Notes under the pieces: generated by a model
Databases searched by the model: none
Told to the model about the DNA's origin: nothing
The model's input: only the letters and a program-made list of their open reading frames with translations
Shown here: in pieces, positions 1-8,782 of the stretch
How the letters are laid out: each line of letters opens with the position of its first letter
How positions within the stretch are numbered: the first letter of the stretch is position 1
NCBI RefSeq assembly: GCF_018613315.1
Contig: NZ_JAGGQL010000028.1
Location: 46,532 to 110,531 of the forward strand
Direction of reading: 5' to 3'
DNA length: 64,000 nt
Source: Bacillus sp. ISL-37
Lineage (GTDB): Bacteria; Bacillota; Bacilli; Bacillales; Cytobacillaceae
Made by a program: the position numbers and the translations under genes

Positions 1-22
1 TGCTTCAAGGCATCATCAATAG

Positions 23-1219
23 TTACTCATTTTCCTTTTTTTCAATAGAAATACTCCATATCGTTAACAGGATAGCTCCAAATACCATTACTGCCCCAAT
101 CCATGGAGTGTGGATCAATCCGATTGAGTCAACAATTACTCCGCCCACAAACGCACCGATTGCGATTCCGAGATTGAATGCTGCTATATTCATTGCTGAT
201 GCTACGTTAACAGCTGCTGGAACATAGCGTTCTGCTAATCTAACAACCAGTACCTGCAAGCCTGGTACATTCATAAACGCAAACATTCCCAGCAAGAAAA
301 TAGTAATGACTCCTGCCACCTTGAAGGGTGCTGTAAAAGATAAAATGACGAGAATGATGGCCTGGACAATGAACATCCATAATAATGCCTTTAATGGATT
401 CCTATCAGCGGCTTTCCCTCCAATTGCATTCCCAATCGCAACAGCAATCCCATATACCAACAGGATTATGCTCACTACTTTCGGGGTAAAGCCGGTTATC
501 TCCTGAAGGATTGGAGTCAGATAAGTGAATGCGACAAAGGTTCCGCCATATCCAAGAGCTGTAATCGCAAAAGCCAACAGCAATGGCCCGTTCCCCAATA
601 TTTTCACTTGATCACTGAATTTTGAAGGTGGTGCATCTTTAATCGTATTAGGTATAAGGACAGCACTCGCCAAAATCCCCACTACTCCTAACAACGCAAC
701 TCCCCAAAAAGTGGTTCTCCATCCAAATATCTGGCCAATAAAGGTTCCAAGAGGCACGCCCGTTACGGTGGCGACGGTCAATCCCGTGAACATAAAGGCA
801 ATCGCACTTGCTCTTCTATCCTCAGGGACAAGATCTGCTGCAATTGTTGATCCAATCGAAAAGAATACACCATGAGAAAATGCCGTGATAATCCTTGCCG
901 CCAGCAACAATCCGAAGCTGGTTGACACCGCAGCGATTGAATTCCCGATGATAAAAATGACCATTAAAACCATAAGTAACGTTTTACGGCTCATTTTATT
1001 TGTCAAAGCTGTTAATATCGGTGCCCCAAAGGCGACACCCATCGCATATCCGGATATTAACAAACCAGCTAAAGTAATAGAGATATTGAGATCTTCTGAG
1101 ATCGTAGATAATAAACCAACAGGGACAAATTCAGTCGTACCGATGCCAAAAGCACTGATGGCCAATGCCAAAAGGGATAATGTTCCCTTACGATTATTGC
1201 TTTGTATATGTGAACTCAT
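23..1219 (-). CDS. MFS drug/metabolite exporter, DHA1 family
   Basis: Encodes a 398-residue, very hydrophobic protein with about twelve predicted membrane segments, the normal length for a proton-coupled DHA1 exporter. The N-terminal GTTEF and the segment VPLGTFIGQIFGWR (residues about 155-168) match the AraJ/YdhL-type subgroup, whose members export drugs, sugars or purines; the substrate cannot be read from the sequence. The start is preceded by AGGAGG-like bases. It is divergent from an HxlR-type regulator at 1474, the usual arrangement for a repressor that controls a neighbouring exporter. Family call is firm, substrate unknown. Confidence 0.85.
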   Translation of the reverse strand: MSSHIQSNNRKGTLSLLALAISAFGIGTTEFVPVGLLSTISEDLNISITLAGLLISGYAMGVAFGAPILTALTNKMSRKTLLMVLMVIFIIGNSIAAVSTSFGLLLAARIITAFSHGVFFSIGSTIAADLVPEDRRASAIAFMFTGLTVATVTGVPLGTFIGQIFGWRTTFWGVALLGVVGILASAVLIPNTIKDAPPSKFSDQVKILGNGPLLLAFAITALGYGGTFVAFTYLTPILQEITGFTPKVVSIILLVYGIAVAIGNAIGGKAADRNPLKALLWMFIVQAIILVILSFTAPFKVAGVITIFLLGMFAFMNVPGLQVLVVRLAERYVPAAVNVASAMNIAAFNLGIAIGAFVGGVIVDSIGLIHTPWIGAVMVFGAILLTIWSISIEKKENE

Positions 1220-1369
1220 AAAAGTATCCTCCTAAGATGAACAATAGATTGATAAGCTGGCCAGTGAAGGCGCCTTTCACACACGGCCAACATGAATGCA
1301 ATTATGAAGGATACTGAAAAAGTTGGGAAGTACGCACTTTAAAGTTCCGTAGGCACCTGCAAGTTATAT

Positions 1370-1418
1370 AGGCACCAAAAAGTGCCTTATACCACTTATC
1401 GGAATGTAAAGTTATAAT
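1370..1418 (+). promoter_or_regulatory. Candidate operator and promoter of the hxlR-like gene
   Basis: AGGCACCAAAAAGTGCCT (1370-1387) is a perfect 6-bp dyad, and another AGGCACC lies 19 bp upstream at 1351. A TATAAT box is at 1413-1418, about 50 bp before the regulator gene. The position between divergent exporter and regulator suits autoregulation, but the binding protein is inferred from context only. Confidence 0.4.
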
Positions 1419-1473
1419 GATCCTATAATTCCAGAACCAACCTAGATAGTGAAAAAGAAAAGGAGGGATGATT

Positions 1474-1834
1474 TTGAAGAAATATAATATACCAGTAGAA
1501 GCCGCCCTGGAAGTAATCGGCGGTAAATGGAAAGTAGTGATTCTTTGCTATTTAATCGAAGGTAAAAAGCGGACAAGCGAGTTAAAAAAACTCATGCCTG
1601 GAATTACGCAAAAAATGCTGACACAGCAATTGCGTGAACTAGAAGAAGATAATGTCATTTTACGAGAAGTCTATAACCAGGTCCCTCCTAAAGTCGAATA
1701 TTCATTGACCGAATATGGATGGTCATTAAAAGGGATTTTTGGATTCTCTTTGCACCTGGGGAGAGCAGCATATTGAGAAAAATTATCCAAATATAGAGGA
1801 TGTCTTGATCATACCTGAAACAGAGGAAAGGTAA
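1474..1834 (+). pseudogene. HxlR-family transcriptional regulator, frameshifted
   Basis: Reads as an HxlR winged-helix regulator ([20 protein letters not shown], then recognition helix and wing) of normal sequence to about residue 87. At 1736-1740 a run of five T shifts the frame and the open frame ends early at 1776. Removing one T restores the family C-terminus ([20 protein letters not shown]) to a stop at 1832-1834, giving about 120 residues. A TTG start at 1474 is 6 bases after GGAGGG; the in-frame ATG at 1468 directly abuts it. Either a real recent frameshift or a homopolymer sequencing error. It would regulate the divergent MFS exporter. Confidence 0.8.
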
Positions 1835-1845
1835 TGTTATTAAGC

Positions 1846-1871
1846 GAGACAGCGGGTTGATCCGCTGTCTC
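1846..1871. terminator. Family C palindrome after hxlR
   Basis: Perfect 10-bp arms GAGACAGCGG and CCGCTGTCTC around a 6-base loop, 11 bases past the restored hxlR stop. No strong T-run follows. Three similar palindromes occur at 5983, 14960 and 47542, all just after gene ends. Confidence 0.6.
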
Positions 1872-2065
1872 ATAGAGTGTCAATTTTTACGATGCAAGAT
1901 TCGTCGGAACCGTCACCTTTTCCTACAAGGTGCCTCCCCGCTCCATAAGCCTCAGGTCTTAGCATAATTTCAACCCTAAGCGCGTCGAATCAAATCACCT
2001 CCTTCACTATAATGTAACCACAAGCAAAAAAGCAGACTTACATTGTAATGAAGGGGAATACCAAC

Positions 2066-2917
2066 TTGTTATCACATAAAGAAACCCACAATGAAAAAAT
2101 GGAATTCATTCTACACTTAGCCCTCAGTATCCTGTCATTATTTTTATTGATTGTGTTATTGCCTACTGTTCTGCCAATATATAAATGGCTTTACATAAGC
2201 GCTGTTATTACTGTTTTGTTAATAGATGGTTATTTCCTGACTACGAAACAGGGAAACCTTCTGAAGTTCAACAGGATGGCCTTATTTTATTTGGCAGCTC
2301 TTTTGCTTCTTGTACTGGTAATTTTTTATATGACAAAAATCATTGTGCTTACTGATACGTACGGTATTGAAGGGTTGTTAAAAGAACACCTTGAAACAGC
2401 CAAGTATATATTCTTTTTCATCAGCTTTGCCCAACCAATCCTCCTTCCGATTCCTGAAGCTGTTACCGTTCCAGGTGCGAGTGCTGTATTCGGGCCAGCT
2501 ACTGCTGCGGCAATTTCTTTTCTTGGAACAATATTGGGGATAACAGCCATGTTTTTTGCAGCCAGATACGGAGGAAGGAAATTTATTTCAAAACTGATCA
2601 TGGAAGAGCAACTGCAAAAATACTATAATTATGTTTCGAAAAATGAAACATTGATCATGTTCCTATTATTCATTGTGCCAATTCTTCCAGATGAGATCAT
2701 TTGTGTAGGAGCAGGCATAGGGCAAGTATCACCAAAAAGGTTTTTGATGATTGCCTCAGTCTCAAAGTTGATCACCGCAACCTTACTGGCATACTCAGTA
2801 CAACTAGCAGCAGCGTTACCGATATCCGGTTCGCAATTATTGATTGGGTTCTTGGCTACTATTTTAATCTTCATTGGTATATCGTATTTATCAAAAAAAA
2901 TACTTATCAAGGAGTGA
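2066..2917 (+). CDS. VTT-domain (DedA/TVP38-like) membrane protein
   Basis: A polytopic membrane protein of about 283 residues. After several N-terminal helices it carries a VTT domain: the segment around PIPEAVTVPGASAVFGPA, then FLGTILGITAMFFAARYGG, then PILPDEIICVGAGIGQVSP. These match the TVP38/TMEM64/DedA superfamily, thought to act in lipid scrambling and membrane homeostasis. The open frame begins at an ATG at 2048 without a ribosome binding site; a TTG at 2066, 9 bases after AAGGGGA, is the better start. It stands alone between a plus-strand regulator and a minus-strand oxidoreductase. Role beyond the family is unknown. Confidence 0.75.
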   Translation: MLSHKETHNEKMEFILHLALSILSLFLLIVLLPTVLPIYKWLYISAVITVLLIDGYFLTTKQGNLLKFNRMALFYLAALLLLVLVIFYMTKIIVLTDTYGIEGLLKEHLETAKYIFFFISFAQPILLPIPEAVTVPGASAVFGPATAAAISFLGTILGITAMFFAARYGGRKFISKLIMEEQLQKYYNYVSKNETLIMFLLFIVPILPDEIICVGAGIGQVSPKRFLMIASVSKLITATLLAYSVQLAAALPISGSQLLIGFLATILIFIGISYLSKKILIKE

Positions 2918-2993
2918 GGGTTTTAATACAAAGTAGAAGTATGATTGAATTGAATCAGCACTCAATGTCTTAATATCCCTTATCCCATAAGAA

Positions 2994-3018
2994 AAGCACA
3001 GGGTACCTCCCCGTGCTT
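2994..3018 (-). terminator. Family B palindrome after the Gfo/Idh gene
   Basis: AAGCAC and GTGCTT arms enclose AGGGTACCTCCCC. Read on the minus strand it is a hairpin followed by a TTTTC run, 11 bases after the stop of the oxidoreductase gene, so it probably terminates that gene. Member of the family B dispersed repeat. Confidence 0.6.
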
Positions 3019-3028
3019 CTCATAAAAA

Positions 3029-4015
3029 TCACTCAAACGGATATTTTAATCCCCATTGTCCACGAATTTCATCCATCAGTTTCATAATTTCTAAGGATTC
3101 ATCCAATGGAACGACAGGACTTTCTAAAAGCCCTTGACTCAGGCATTTTCCTACCTCTTCTATTTCAAACGCATAACCAGCCGATCTTCTGTCATCATTG
3201 AATGTCTCTACTTCCTGACCATCCTTATATAAGGTTGCTGATTTTGCACTATGGAATGATGGAATCCGAATATATCCTTCTGTTCCATGTATGTAAGCTT
3301 CGTTCGTTAAACCAATTCGAAAGGCTCCGTTAAGGGTGGCGGTCTTTCCGGAAGGATAGGACATTAGAATGGAAAACTGTTCATCCACACCCGTTTCACC
3401 AATATGAGCTGAGCTTAGAATCTTCTCTGGTTTTGTTCCGAAAATCATGGATGCAAATGTTACCGGATAAATCCCTACATCCAGTAACGCTCCTCCTCCA
3501 AGGGCTGGATTAAGCAATCTCCACTCAGGATTCCATGGTGCACGGAAACCAAAATCTGCTTTTACTAAAAGGACGTCGCCAATTTCGCCACTGTCAATCC
3601 ATTCTCTAACTTTAATAATCGGAGGCAGGAAACGTGTCCACATCGCCTCCATCAAGAAAAGCTTTTGATCTCTGGCAAATTGAATGATTTCTTCTAGTTC
3701 CCCACTATTTATGGTAAAAGGCTTCTCGCAAAGCACAGCCTTTCCAGCACGAAGACACGCCAATACATTTTCCTTATGAAAAGGGTGCGGGGTAGCAACA
3801 TAAATGGCATCCACATCCGAATCCTGCACCAGTTCCTCGTAGCTCCCATATGCACGAGAAACACCATGCTCTTCCGCAAACTTTGAAGCACTCTCTTTTG
3901 TACGTGAACCGACAGCAAGTTTTTCGGTATTTTTAGCAAACTCTAAATCTCTCGCAAAAGCACTTGCTATTCCACCTGTCCCTAGAATTCCCCATTTGAT
4001 AATTTTTTCGTCCAT
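3029..4015 (-). CDS. Gfo/Idh/MocA-family NAD(P)-dependent oxidoreductase
   Basis: A 328-residue protein, the typical length. The N-terminal Rossmann motif is GILGTGGIASAFARDL, and the conserved EKPFTIN near residue 97 holds the family's catalytic lysine. The C-terminal half is the alpha/beta substrate domain with GGGALLDVGIYPV. Closest in flavour to D-xylose or dihydrodiol dehydrogenase-like members; substrate not determinable. The ATG at 4015 follows AAGGAGAGG at 8 bases and is preferred to the TTG one codon earlier. Stands alone, ending in a family B hairpin. Confidence 0.85.
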   Translation of the reverse strand: MDEKIIKWGILGTGGIASAFARDLEFAKNTEKLAVGSRTKESASKFAEEHGVSRAYGSYEELVQDSDVDAIYVATPHPFHKENVLACLRAGKAVLCEKPFTINSGELEEIIQFARDQKLFLMEAMWTRFLPPIIKVREWIDSGEIGDVLLVKADFGFRAPWNPEWRLLNPALGGGALLDVGIYPVTFASMIFGTKPEKILSSAHIGETGVDEQFSILMSYPSGKTATLNGAFRIGLTNEAYIHGTEGYIRIPSFHSAKSATLYKDGQEVETFNDDRRSAGYAFEIEEVGKCLSQGLLESPVVPLDESLEIMKLMDEIRGQWGLKYPFE

Positions 4016-4121
4016 CAATTAATCCTCTCCTTAATAAGCACTAGTCAGAACAAACCTTGTTAGTCCATTATACTATTAATATTGGTACTAGAAGGTCGTT
4101 CGATGGATCTGCCTCACCAAA

Positions 4122-4145
4122 AAGCACGGGTACGTCCCCGTGCTT
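4122..4145 (-). terminator. Family B palindrome after ilvA
   Basis: AAGCAC and GTGCTT arms around GGGTACGTCCCC. On the minus strand the hairpin is followed by a TTTTTGG run and lies 20 bases past the ilvA stop, fitting a rho-independent terminator as well as a member of the dispersed repeat family. Confidence 0.65.
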
Positions 4146-4164
4146 CCTGTTTCCTATCCCATGG

Positions 4165-5370
4165 CTATTCTTCCATCTGCAGCTGAAATCCCTGACCTCT
4201 TAACTTCTTCTCTAGCTGCTCTATATGTTCATGGTCCTTCGTTTCCACTGATAACTCCAGCTGAGCAAAGCCTGGATAGATATGCTTGCCGATCCGATTA
4301 AGGTTGACGGATTGGATGTTTGCGTTCAGTTCAGTTACAGAGCTCAACACTCTTTGCAGCTCCCCTGGCTTATCTTTTAAAGTGATCGTAAAATGGGCAA
4401 ACCTGCCGGATTCAACGAGTCCTCGCTCAATGATTCGGGAGATAAAATTGACATCTACATTTCCTCCGCTTAAAACAACGGCAACCTTCTTACCGCTAAG
4501 CTTCACTTTATCGTAAAGCAGTGCTGCAAGCGGGCTTGCACCTGATCCCTCAACCAGCAGCTTATTTCGTTCCAGGACAAGAAGCATGGTTCGGGCTATT
4601 TCCATTTCGTCGACACAGAAAATGTCATCGACATAATTTCTAATGATTTCAAAAGTCTTTTGCCCAGGCTTCTGAACAGCAATTCCATCTGCCATCGTTG
4701 GGGCTGCTTCAACAGCGACAGGTCTGTTCTCTGTTAATGACTGTTTCATGCTTGGACATGCAAGCGTCTGGACTCCATATACCTTAATGTTCGAATTCTT
4801 CTCTTTCACCGCCAAAGCAACACCTGCAATAAGCCCTCCCCCGCCAACAGGGCAGACAATCGCCTCGACATCCGGCAGTTGATCAAGAATTTCCAGACCG
4901 ACTGTCCCTTGTCCGGCAATGACTGCTTCATCATCAAAGGCATGGATAAAAGTGGCGCCAACCTTGTCTTTCAGCTCCAATGCAAAGGCGAGAGCTTCAT
5001 CGAACACTGCACCTTCGAGTATGACTTCGGCTCCGTATTGCCGTGTTGCCAGCACCTTGCTGAGAGGCGCACCTTTGGGCATGACAATCGTGCACCGAAT
5101 GCCGAGCATCTGGCAGGAATACGCCACGCCCTGAGCATGGTTCCCGGCTGAAGCTGCGACAACACCGTTTTGAAGCTGTTCTGGTGGCAAAGATATTAGT
5201 TTATTATAAGAACCCCTAACCTTGAAGGATCCTGTCTTTTGCAGGTTTTCAAGCTTCAAATAGACTTCATTATTTGAGAGATTGCTGAACGTTTTAGAAT
5301 AATCAAGAGGTGTCGTATGCACAATTCCCTTCATTTTTTCCCGCGCTAAAATCACATCATCCAAGCTCAT
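4165..5370 (-). CDS. ilvA: Threonine ammonia-lyase (biosynthetic threonine deaminase)
   Basis: Catalyses PLP-dependent deamination of threonine to 2-oxobutanoate, the first step towards isoleucine. The PLP lysine lies in KTGSFKVRGSYNK (around residue 50) and the phosphate-binding loop is GGGGLIAG. After the catalytic domain (about 320 residues) comes a single C-terminal ACT-like regulatory domain (FAHFTITLKDKPGELQRVL), as in the 400-residue Bacillus form. The ATG at 5370 is 6 bases after GGGGGA and preferred to the TTG two codons earlier. It is unlinked to the main ilv cluster, and a second dehydratase without the regulatory domain lies at 21557. Confidence 0.93.
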   Translation of the reverse strand: MSLDDVILAREKMKGIVHTTPLDYSKTFSNLSNNEVYLKLENLQKTGSFKVRGSYNKLISLPPEQLQNGVVAASAGNHAQGVAYSCQMLGIRCTIVMPKGAPLSKVLATRQYGAEVILEGAVFDEALAFALELKDKVGATFIHAFDDEAVIAGQGTVGLEILDQLPDVEAIVCPVGGGGLIAGVALAVKEKNSNIKVYGVQTLACPSMKQSLTENRPVAVEAAPTMADGIAVQKPGQKTFEIIRNYVDDIFCVDEMEIARTMLLVLERNKLLVEGSGASPLAALLYDKVKLSGKKVAVVLSGGNVDVNFISRIIERGLVESGRFAHFTITLKDKPGELQRVLSSVTELNANIQSVNLNRIGKHIYPGFAQLELSVETKDHEHIEQLEKKLRGQGFQLQMEE

Positions 5371-5570
5371 TTCCAATCCCCCAGATTCCCATTCAATTTC
5401 TTTTTATGTTGCTCAGGGAGAGGAAAAGTATGTAAAAGGGGAATCGTAGGATCACCTACTGTCTCTCAAATCCACATATACTTTAGATTAGAATCCCATC
5501 CTCAATTACTCCCCGCAAGCATTATGTTACAATGCTGAAAAGGGTTCATCCACGAAGGAGGACGGGTAAA

Positions 5571-5975
5571 ATGGCGTTTTTCATTTCCTTTATATTCATT
5601 GTGATTTCGGTATTCATTTCCCTCATTTTTAAAAATGAACTTGAGCGGATGTTTCTTAGCGGAAAGGAGTTTTTCGCTTTTCACATCTGCAATGTGCTGA
5701 TCATCTTAATGGTGGCTTTTGCAACCCAGGCGGTTATGACGAGATATGTTTTCGAGCAGCCATTTCATATCATCAGAGATGTACTGATCCTCATCGCCAT
5801 CATTTTACCTGTTTACATTTCCGGTCACTTAGCCTTTGAAAAATACAAATCCGTCTACCGCAAATTTTCAGCCGCCGAGGACGGGAAAGTACTAGTACTA
5901 AACGAAAAGTACTTGAAAAAGAAAAAGCGGTTTAAAAACTTAAAACACTACAATGCCATGTCCAGAGAAGATTAA
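5571..5975 (+). CDS. Small membrane protein of unknown function
   Basis: The start at 5571 is set by AAGGAGG at 5555-5561; the open frame extends further upstream without signal. The 134-residue product has three predicted membrane segments (residues 1-20, about 40-60 and 75-95) and a basic, lysine-rich cytoplasmic tail (KYLKKKKRFKNLKHYNAM). I do not recognise a family. Part of its 3' end is found again as a decayed copy at 29827-29917, so the gene once existed in two copies or was copied. It is convergent with tatC and shares a bidirectional hairpin with it. Confidence 0.6.
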   Translation: MAFFISFIFIVISVFISLIFKNELERMFLSGKEFFAFHICNVLIILMVAFATQAVMTRYVFEQPFHIIRDVLILIAIILPVYISGHLAFEKYKSVYRKFSAAEDGKVLVLNEKYLKKKKRFKNLKHYNAMSRED

Positions 5976-5982
5976 GACTAAA

Positions 5983-6009
5983 AAGACAGCGAGACGGTTT
6001 CGCTGTCTT
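5983..6009. terminator. Bidirectional terminator (family C) between convergent genes
   Basis: Arms AAGACAGCGA and TCGCTGTCTT around GACGGTT. Read on the minus strand it is followed by TTTTTAGTCTT, suiting termination of tatC; it also lies 8 bases after the plus-strand membrane protein gene. Nearly identical to the hairpin at 14960. Confidence 0.75.
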
Positions 6010-6046
6010 AAAATATGACGTATTTTACCGCACAGTAAGTCCCCTG

Positions 6047-6772
6047 TTATGCTGCCGATAATTCCGATTTCTGTTTCCGCCGGTAAACTAGCTTCGATAA
6101 TAGAACACTGCATTCGTATAAAAATAGCAGCGGGATAATGACCAGTATGTCTGATAGAAAATCCGGCGGCGTTATTAGGACAGCCGTTACAATCAACATA
6201 AAATAGGAGTACTTTCTGGCTTTTTGCAACCGGTATGGATTTAACACACCCAGACTTGTCAAAAACATAATAATGACAGGAAGTTCAAATAGAAAACCAA
6301 AGGGCAGGACCATATGAATTAAAAAACGGAAGTATTTCTCTGTTGTGAAAAATTCCATGAACATGTCCTGGGATAGCGATAGCAGGAATTGAAACACGAG
6401 CGGAAAAATGACAAAATAACCAAAACAAATGCCCGCTATAAAAAGCAGGAATAGTGCTGGTATGTAGGCTATTGTTACTTTCTTCTCTTTTTCAGATAAA
6501 GCAGGCCGTACAAAGAGCCAAATCTGATGGGCTGCAATAGGAATCGTACCTGCTAAGGCAATCACAGCTGAAAGCATCAAATAAACCCACAAAATATCAC
6601 TTGGACCGAGAACGGCTAATTTTATTGATAAATCCTGGACTAACCAATGGTAAATATTCTTTACATAAATCAAAGCCAACATGACAATGAACATAAAGCT
6701 TCCAACGATGATCATCAGTCGTTTTCGCAATTCACCCAAGTGGTCCACCAGATTCATCTGTTTTCCATCCAT
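6047..6772 (-). CDS. tatC: Twin-arginine translocase subunit TatC
   Basis: A 241-residue protein with six predicted membrane helices, receptor of the Tat system for folded twin-arginine proteins. The N-terminal LVDHLGELRKRLMI is the signature cytoplasmic region, and the central FVRPALSEKEKK loop and PFGFLFELPVI also match. It follows tatA by 56 bases on the same strand, and both follow phoX, so the translocon is encoded beside its likely main substrate, as with phoD-tatAdCd in Bacillus subtilis. Confidence 0.95.
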   Translation of the reverse strand: MDGKQMNLVDHLGELRKRLMIIVGSFMFIVMLALIYVKNIYHWLVQDLSIKLAVLGPSDILWVYLMLSAVIALAGTIPIAAHQIWLFVRPALSEKEKKVTIAYIPALFLLFIAGICFGYFVIFPLVFQFLLSLSQDMFMEFFTTEKYFRFLIHMVLPFGFLFELPVIIMFLTSLGVLNPYRLQKARKYSYFMLIVTAVLITPPDFLSDILVIIPLLFLYECSVLLSKLVYRRKQKSELSAA

Positions 6773-6828
6773 AAAATCACCTCTAAAAAAAGAAGATGAA
6801 AGTATATACCCGCATCTTCTTCTATTCC

Positions 6829-7023
6829 TTATTGAGTTGCACTGCTTTTATTTTCGTCTTTCTTCGACTCGTCATCTGAAACCAACTCACGTGTTGACTT
6901 TTTGAACTCTTTTAAAGTCGATCCAAACGCCCGGCCAATTTCAGGCAGCTTGGATGGACCAAAAATAATCAAGGCAATGACAAGAACTAGAATCAAACCA
7001 GGTATTCCTATATTCTGTAACAT
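6829..7023 (-). CDS. tatA: Twin-arginine translocase subunit TatA
   Basis: A 64-residue TatA/TatE protein with one N-terminal membrane helix, a [11 protein letters not shown] hinge, an amphipathic helix ([12 protein letters not shown]) and a short acidic-basic tail. Gram-positive TatA proteins combine TatA and TatB roles with a single TatC partner, here the next gene. Separated from phoX by a hairpin at 7091-7136 that could lower its expression relative to phoX. Confidence 0.95.
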   Translation of the reverse strand: MLQNIGIPGLILVLVIALIIFGPSKLPEIGRAFGSTLKEFKKSTRELVSDDESKKDENKSSATQ

Positions 7024-7090
7024 CTACTAACCTCCATTTCTTAACGTTTCTCTCCTGGTCACTTGCTCACCAAAACATAAGCGGGATGTT

Positions 7091-7136
7091 AAAAAAGATG
7101 TAAACCATACAAGTGATTAGCTTACATCTTTTTTTA
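7091..7136 (-). terminator. Intercistronic hairpin between phoX and tatA
   Basis: AGATGTAA and TTACATCT arms separated by about 20 bases, flanked on both sides by A/T runs so that it ends in a T-run on either strand. On the minus strand it sits 18 bases after the phoX stop and could act as a partial terminator that reduces tatA-tatC transcription. Confidence 0.6.
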
Positions 7137-7153
7137 GTATCCAGTGAAACAAT

Positions 7154-8587
7154 CTAAGCCATTTTTATCCCGTGGCGCTCAAATGCGGCGGCTTCCAGAA
7201 TGGACATACCTTGCACTTCGGCAGCCTTAGCCACTTTTTCAGAAACCTGCGGCGCAAGATTCGCAGGTGCAGCAAAGGACATTTCCCTTGCGCGAGCAGC
7301 ATTACGGCGCTGGAATGGTCCCCAAATCGCAAATGTTTTGCCAGGGCTCTGAATATTGACGAAAAGGGTATTTCCATCTGGTGAGAAGGTTGGACCAGCC
7401 AATTCTGCACCACTTAAACGATTGGCAGCAAAAGGGTACACCTTGCCTTCTGGAGTAATTCCCATAATGCGATCCTGGCCAGAACCATCTTCTGCATACC
7501 AAAGGTCGCCCCAAGGTGTACAGCAGATATTGTCTGGGTACTCCATTTGCTTTGCATCATTTCCCTCATAGAAAAGTTCCAACGTATTCGTGTGAGGAAC
7601 ATAACGATATACACGGCCAAGTTTTTTATCACCGGCAGAGGTATCATCGAACCAGAAGACTCCTTCTTGAAAGAAGGCTCCCTCAAGCCTGGAGAAGACA
7701 ATGCAGTTTTGAGCAGCAGCTTCTTCACGGCACCAGTGAGGATTTACTTCCTTCCAAACAATTTTAAAGGTTTGTCCCGTTTTAAATGTGCTGGCTGATG
7801 GATCAGCGACCGCTTCAATCGCAGCTGCATACAGTTTTCCGCCCTTTTGCAGTGCACCCGGTTTTTGACTCAAGTCGTTCGGAATAAAACGATACAGGAA
7901 GCTTGGGCTTGCATCTTCAGTTAAGTAGACATATCCCGTCGCTGGGTCAATTGCACATGCTTCGTGTGAAAAACGGCCCATTTCCTTAATTGGCGTTTTG
8001 GACATATCGTTTTCAGGCTGAGTCGGATCCACTTCAAATACATATCCGTGGCCCTCTGAGCGGTTTTCTTCGCAAGTTAGCCATGTGCCCCAAGGTGTCG
8101 CGCCACCTGCACAATTTCGGATTGTACCCGAAGATGTTACATATTCTTTGATCAATTTACGATTCGCTCCTACAACTAGAGCGGTTGTACCACCTTGAGC
8201 ATTTGGATTATAAGGATTTCTGCCGAAAGCTGGACCTGACGATAATTCATGATTGCGAACAAGAATCGTCGTGTTGTTCGGTCCTTCAAAAGCCGCCATT
8301 CCATCAAAAGCACCAGGAATCTTGGTTCCGTCTGTCATCAAGTCGCCTTCTCTGGAGATGATTTTGTAATGGAAGCCTTTTGGAAGATCGAGAATACCAT
8401 TAGGATCTGGAACCAAATCTCCATACCCGCCAAATCCGCTGGTTGGATTATCAGCAGAATCCGCAAGTGCTGTTGAACTCAATCCCATAACTCCAGTACT
8501 GCCAAGAGTAAGGGCAAGCGCGCTCATCCCACCTGCTTTTAAAAAGTCCCTTCTGTTCAAGCCATTATTAGTATTTTGTTCAGACAT
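7154..8587 (-). CDS. phoX: PhoX-family (DUF839) alkaline phosphatase, Tat-exported
   Basis: A 477-residue protein with a twin-arginine signal (NRRDFLKAGG, then a hydrophobic stretch and a cleavage region near SSTALADSADN). The mature part matches DUF839/PhoX: ILDLPKGFHYKIISREGD, GGATPWGTWLTCEEN, GRFSHEACAIDP and a late beta-propeller repeat. PhoX enzymes are Ca2+/Fe3+-dependent extracytoplasmic phosphomonoesterases. It heads phoX-tatA-tatC. A repeated 11-bp-spaced motif upstream resembles a Pho box, so induction by phosphate starvation is likely. Family firm; enzymatic activity inferred. Confidence 0.88.
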   Translation of the reverse strand: MSEQNTNNGLNRRDFLKAGGMSALALTLGSTGVMGLSSTALADSADNPTSGFGGYGDLVPDPNGILDLPKGFHYKIISREGDLMTDGTKIPGAFDGMAAFEGPNNTTILVRNHELSSGPAFGRNPYNPNAQGGTTALVVGANRKLIKEYVTSSGTIRNCAGGATPWGTWLTCEENRSEGHGYVFEVDPTQPENDMSKTPIKEMGRFSHEACAIDPATGYVYLTEDASPSFLYRFIPNDLSQKPGALQKGGKLYAAAIEAVADPSASTFKTGQTFKIVWKEVNPHWCREEAAAQNCIVFSRLEGAFFQEGVFWFDDTSAGDKKLGRVYRYVPHTNTLELFYEGNDAKQMEYPDNICCTPWGDLWYAEDGSGQDRIMGITPEGKVYPFAANRLSGAELAGPTFSPDGNTLFVNIQSPGKTFAIWGPFQRRNAARAREMSFAAPANLAPQVSEKVAKAAEVQGMSILEAAAFERHGIKMA

Positions 8588-8665
8588 ACCTCATCTCTCC
8601 TCATCTATGTATTTTTGAATCTATTAATAGATTAAATGGAAAATATTAAGGTATTATCCGAGTTG

Positions 8666-8693
8666 TGTAAAAATTCAGTATAAGAATGGTAAA
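8666..8693 (-). promoter_or_regulatory. Candidate PhoP (Pho box) repeats upstream of phoX
   Basis: On the minus strand TTTACC, TATACT and TTTACA occur at exact 11-bp spacing, about 80-105 bases before the phoX start. PhoP of Bacillus binds TT(A/C/T)ACA direct repeats at 11-bp spacing. Two of three match well; the middle one is weaker. Confidence 0.5.
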
Positions 8694-8728
8694 GATAGAT
8701 TTACAGAAATACATAATAGCCTTCTTCT

Positions 8729-8770
8729 AAAAAAAGACCCAGTGCAGTAAACGTGTCTACTACACTGGGT
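8729..8770 (-). terminator. Terminator of bioB
   Basis: ACCCAGTG and CACTGGGT arms with a run of seven T on the minus strand, 12 bases past the bioB stop. Classic rho-independent form. Confidence 0.8.
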
Positions 8771-8782
8771 TCTGTTAAAGAG

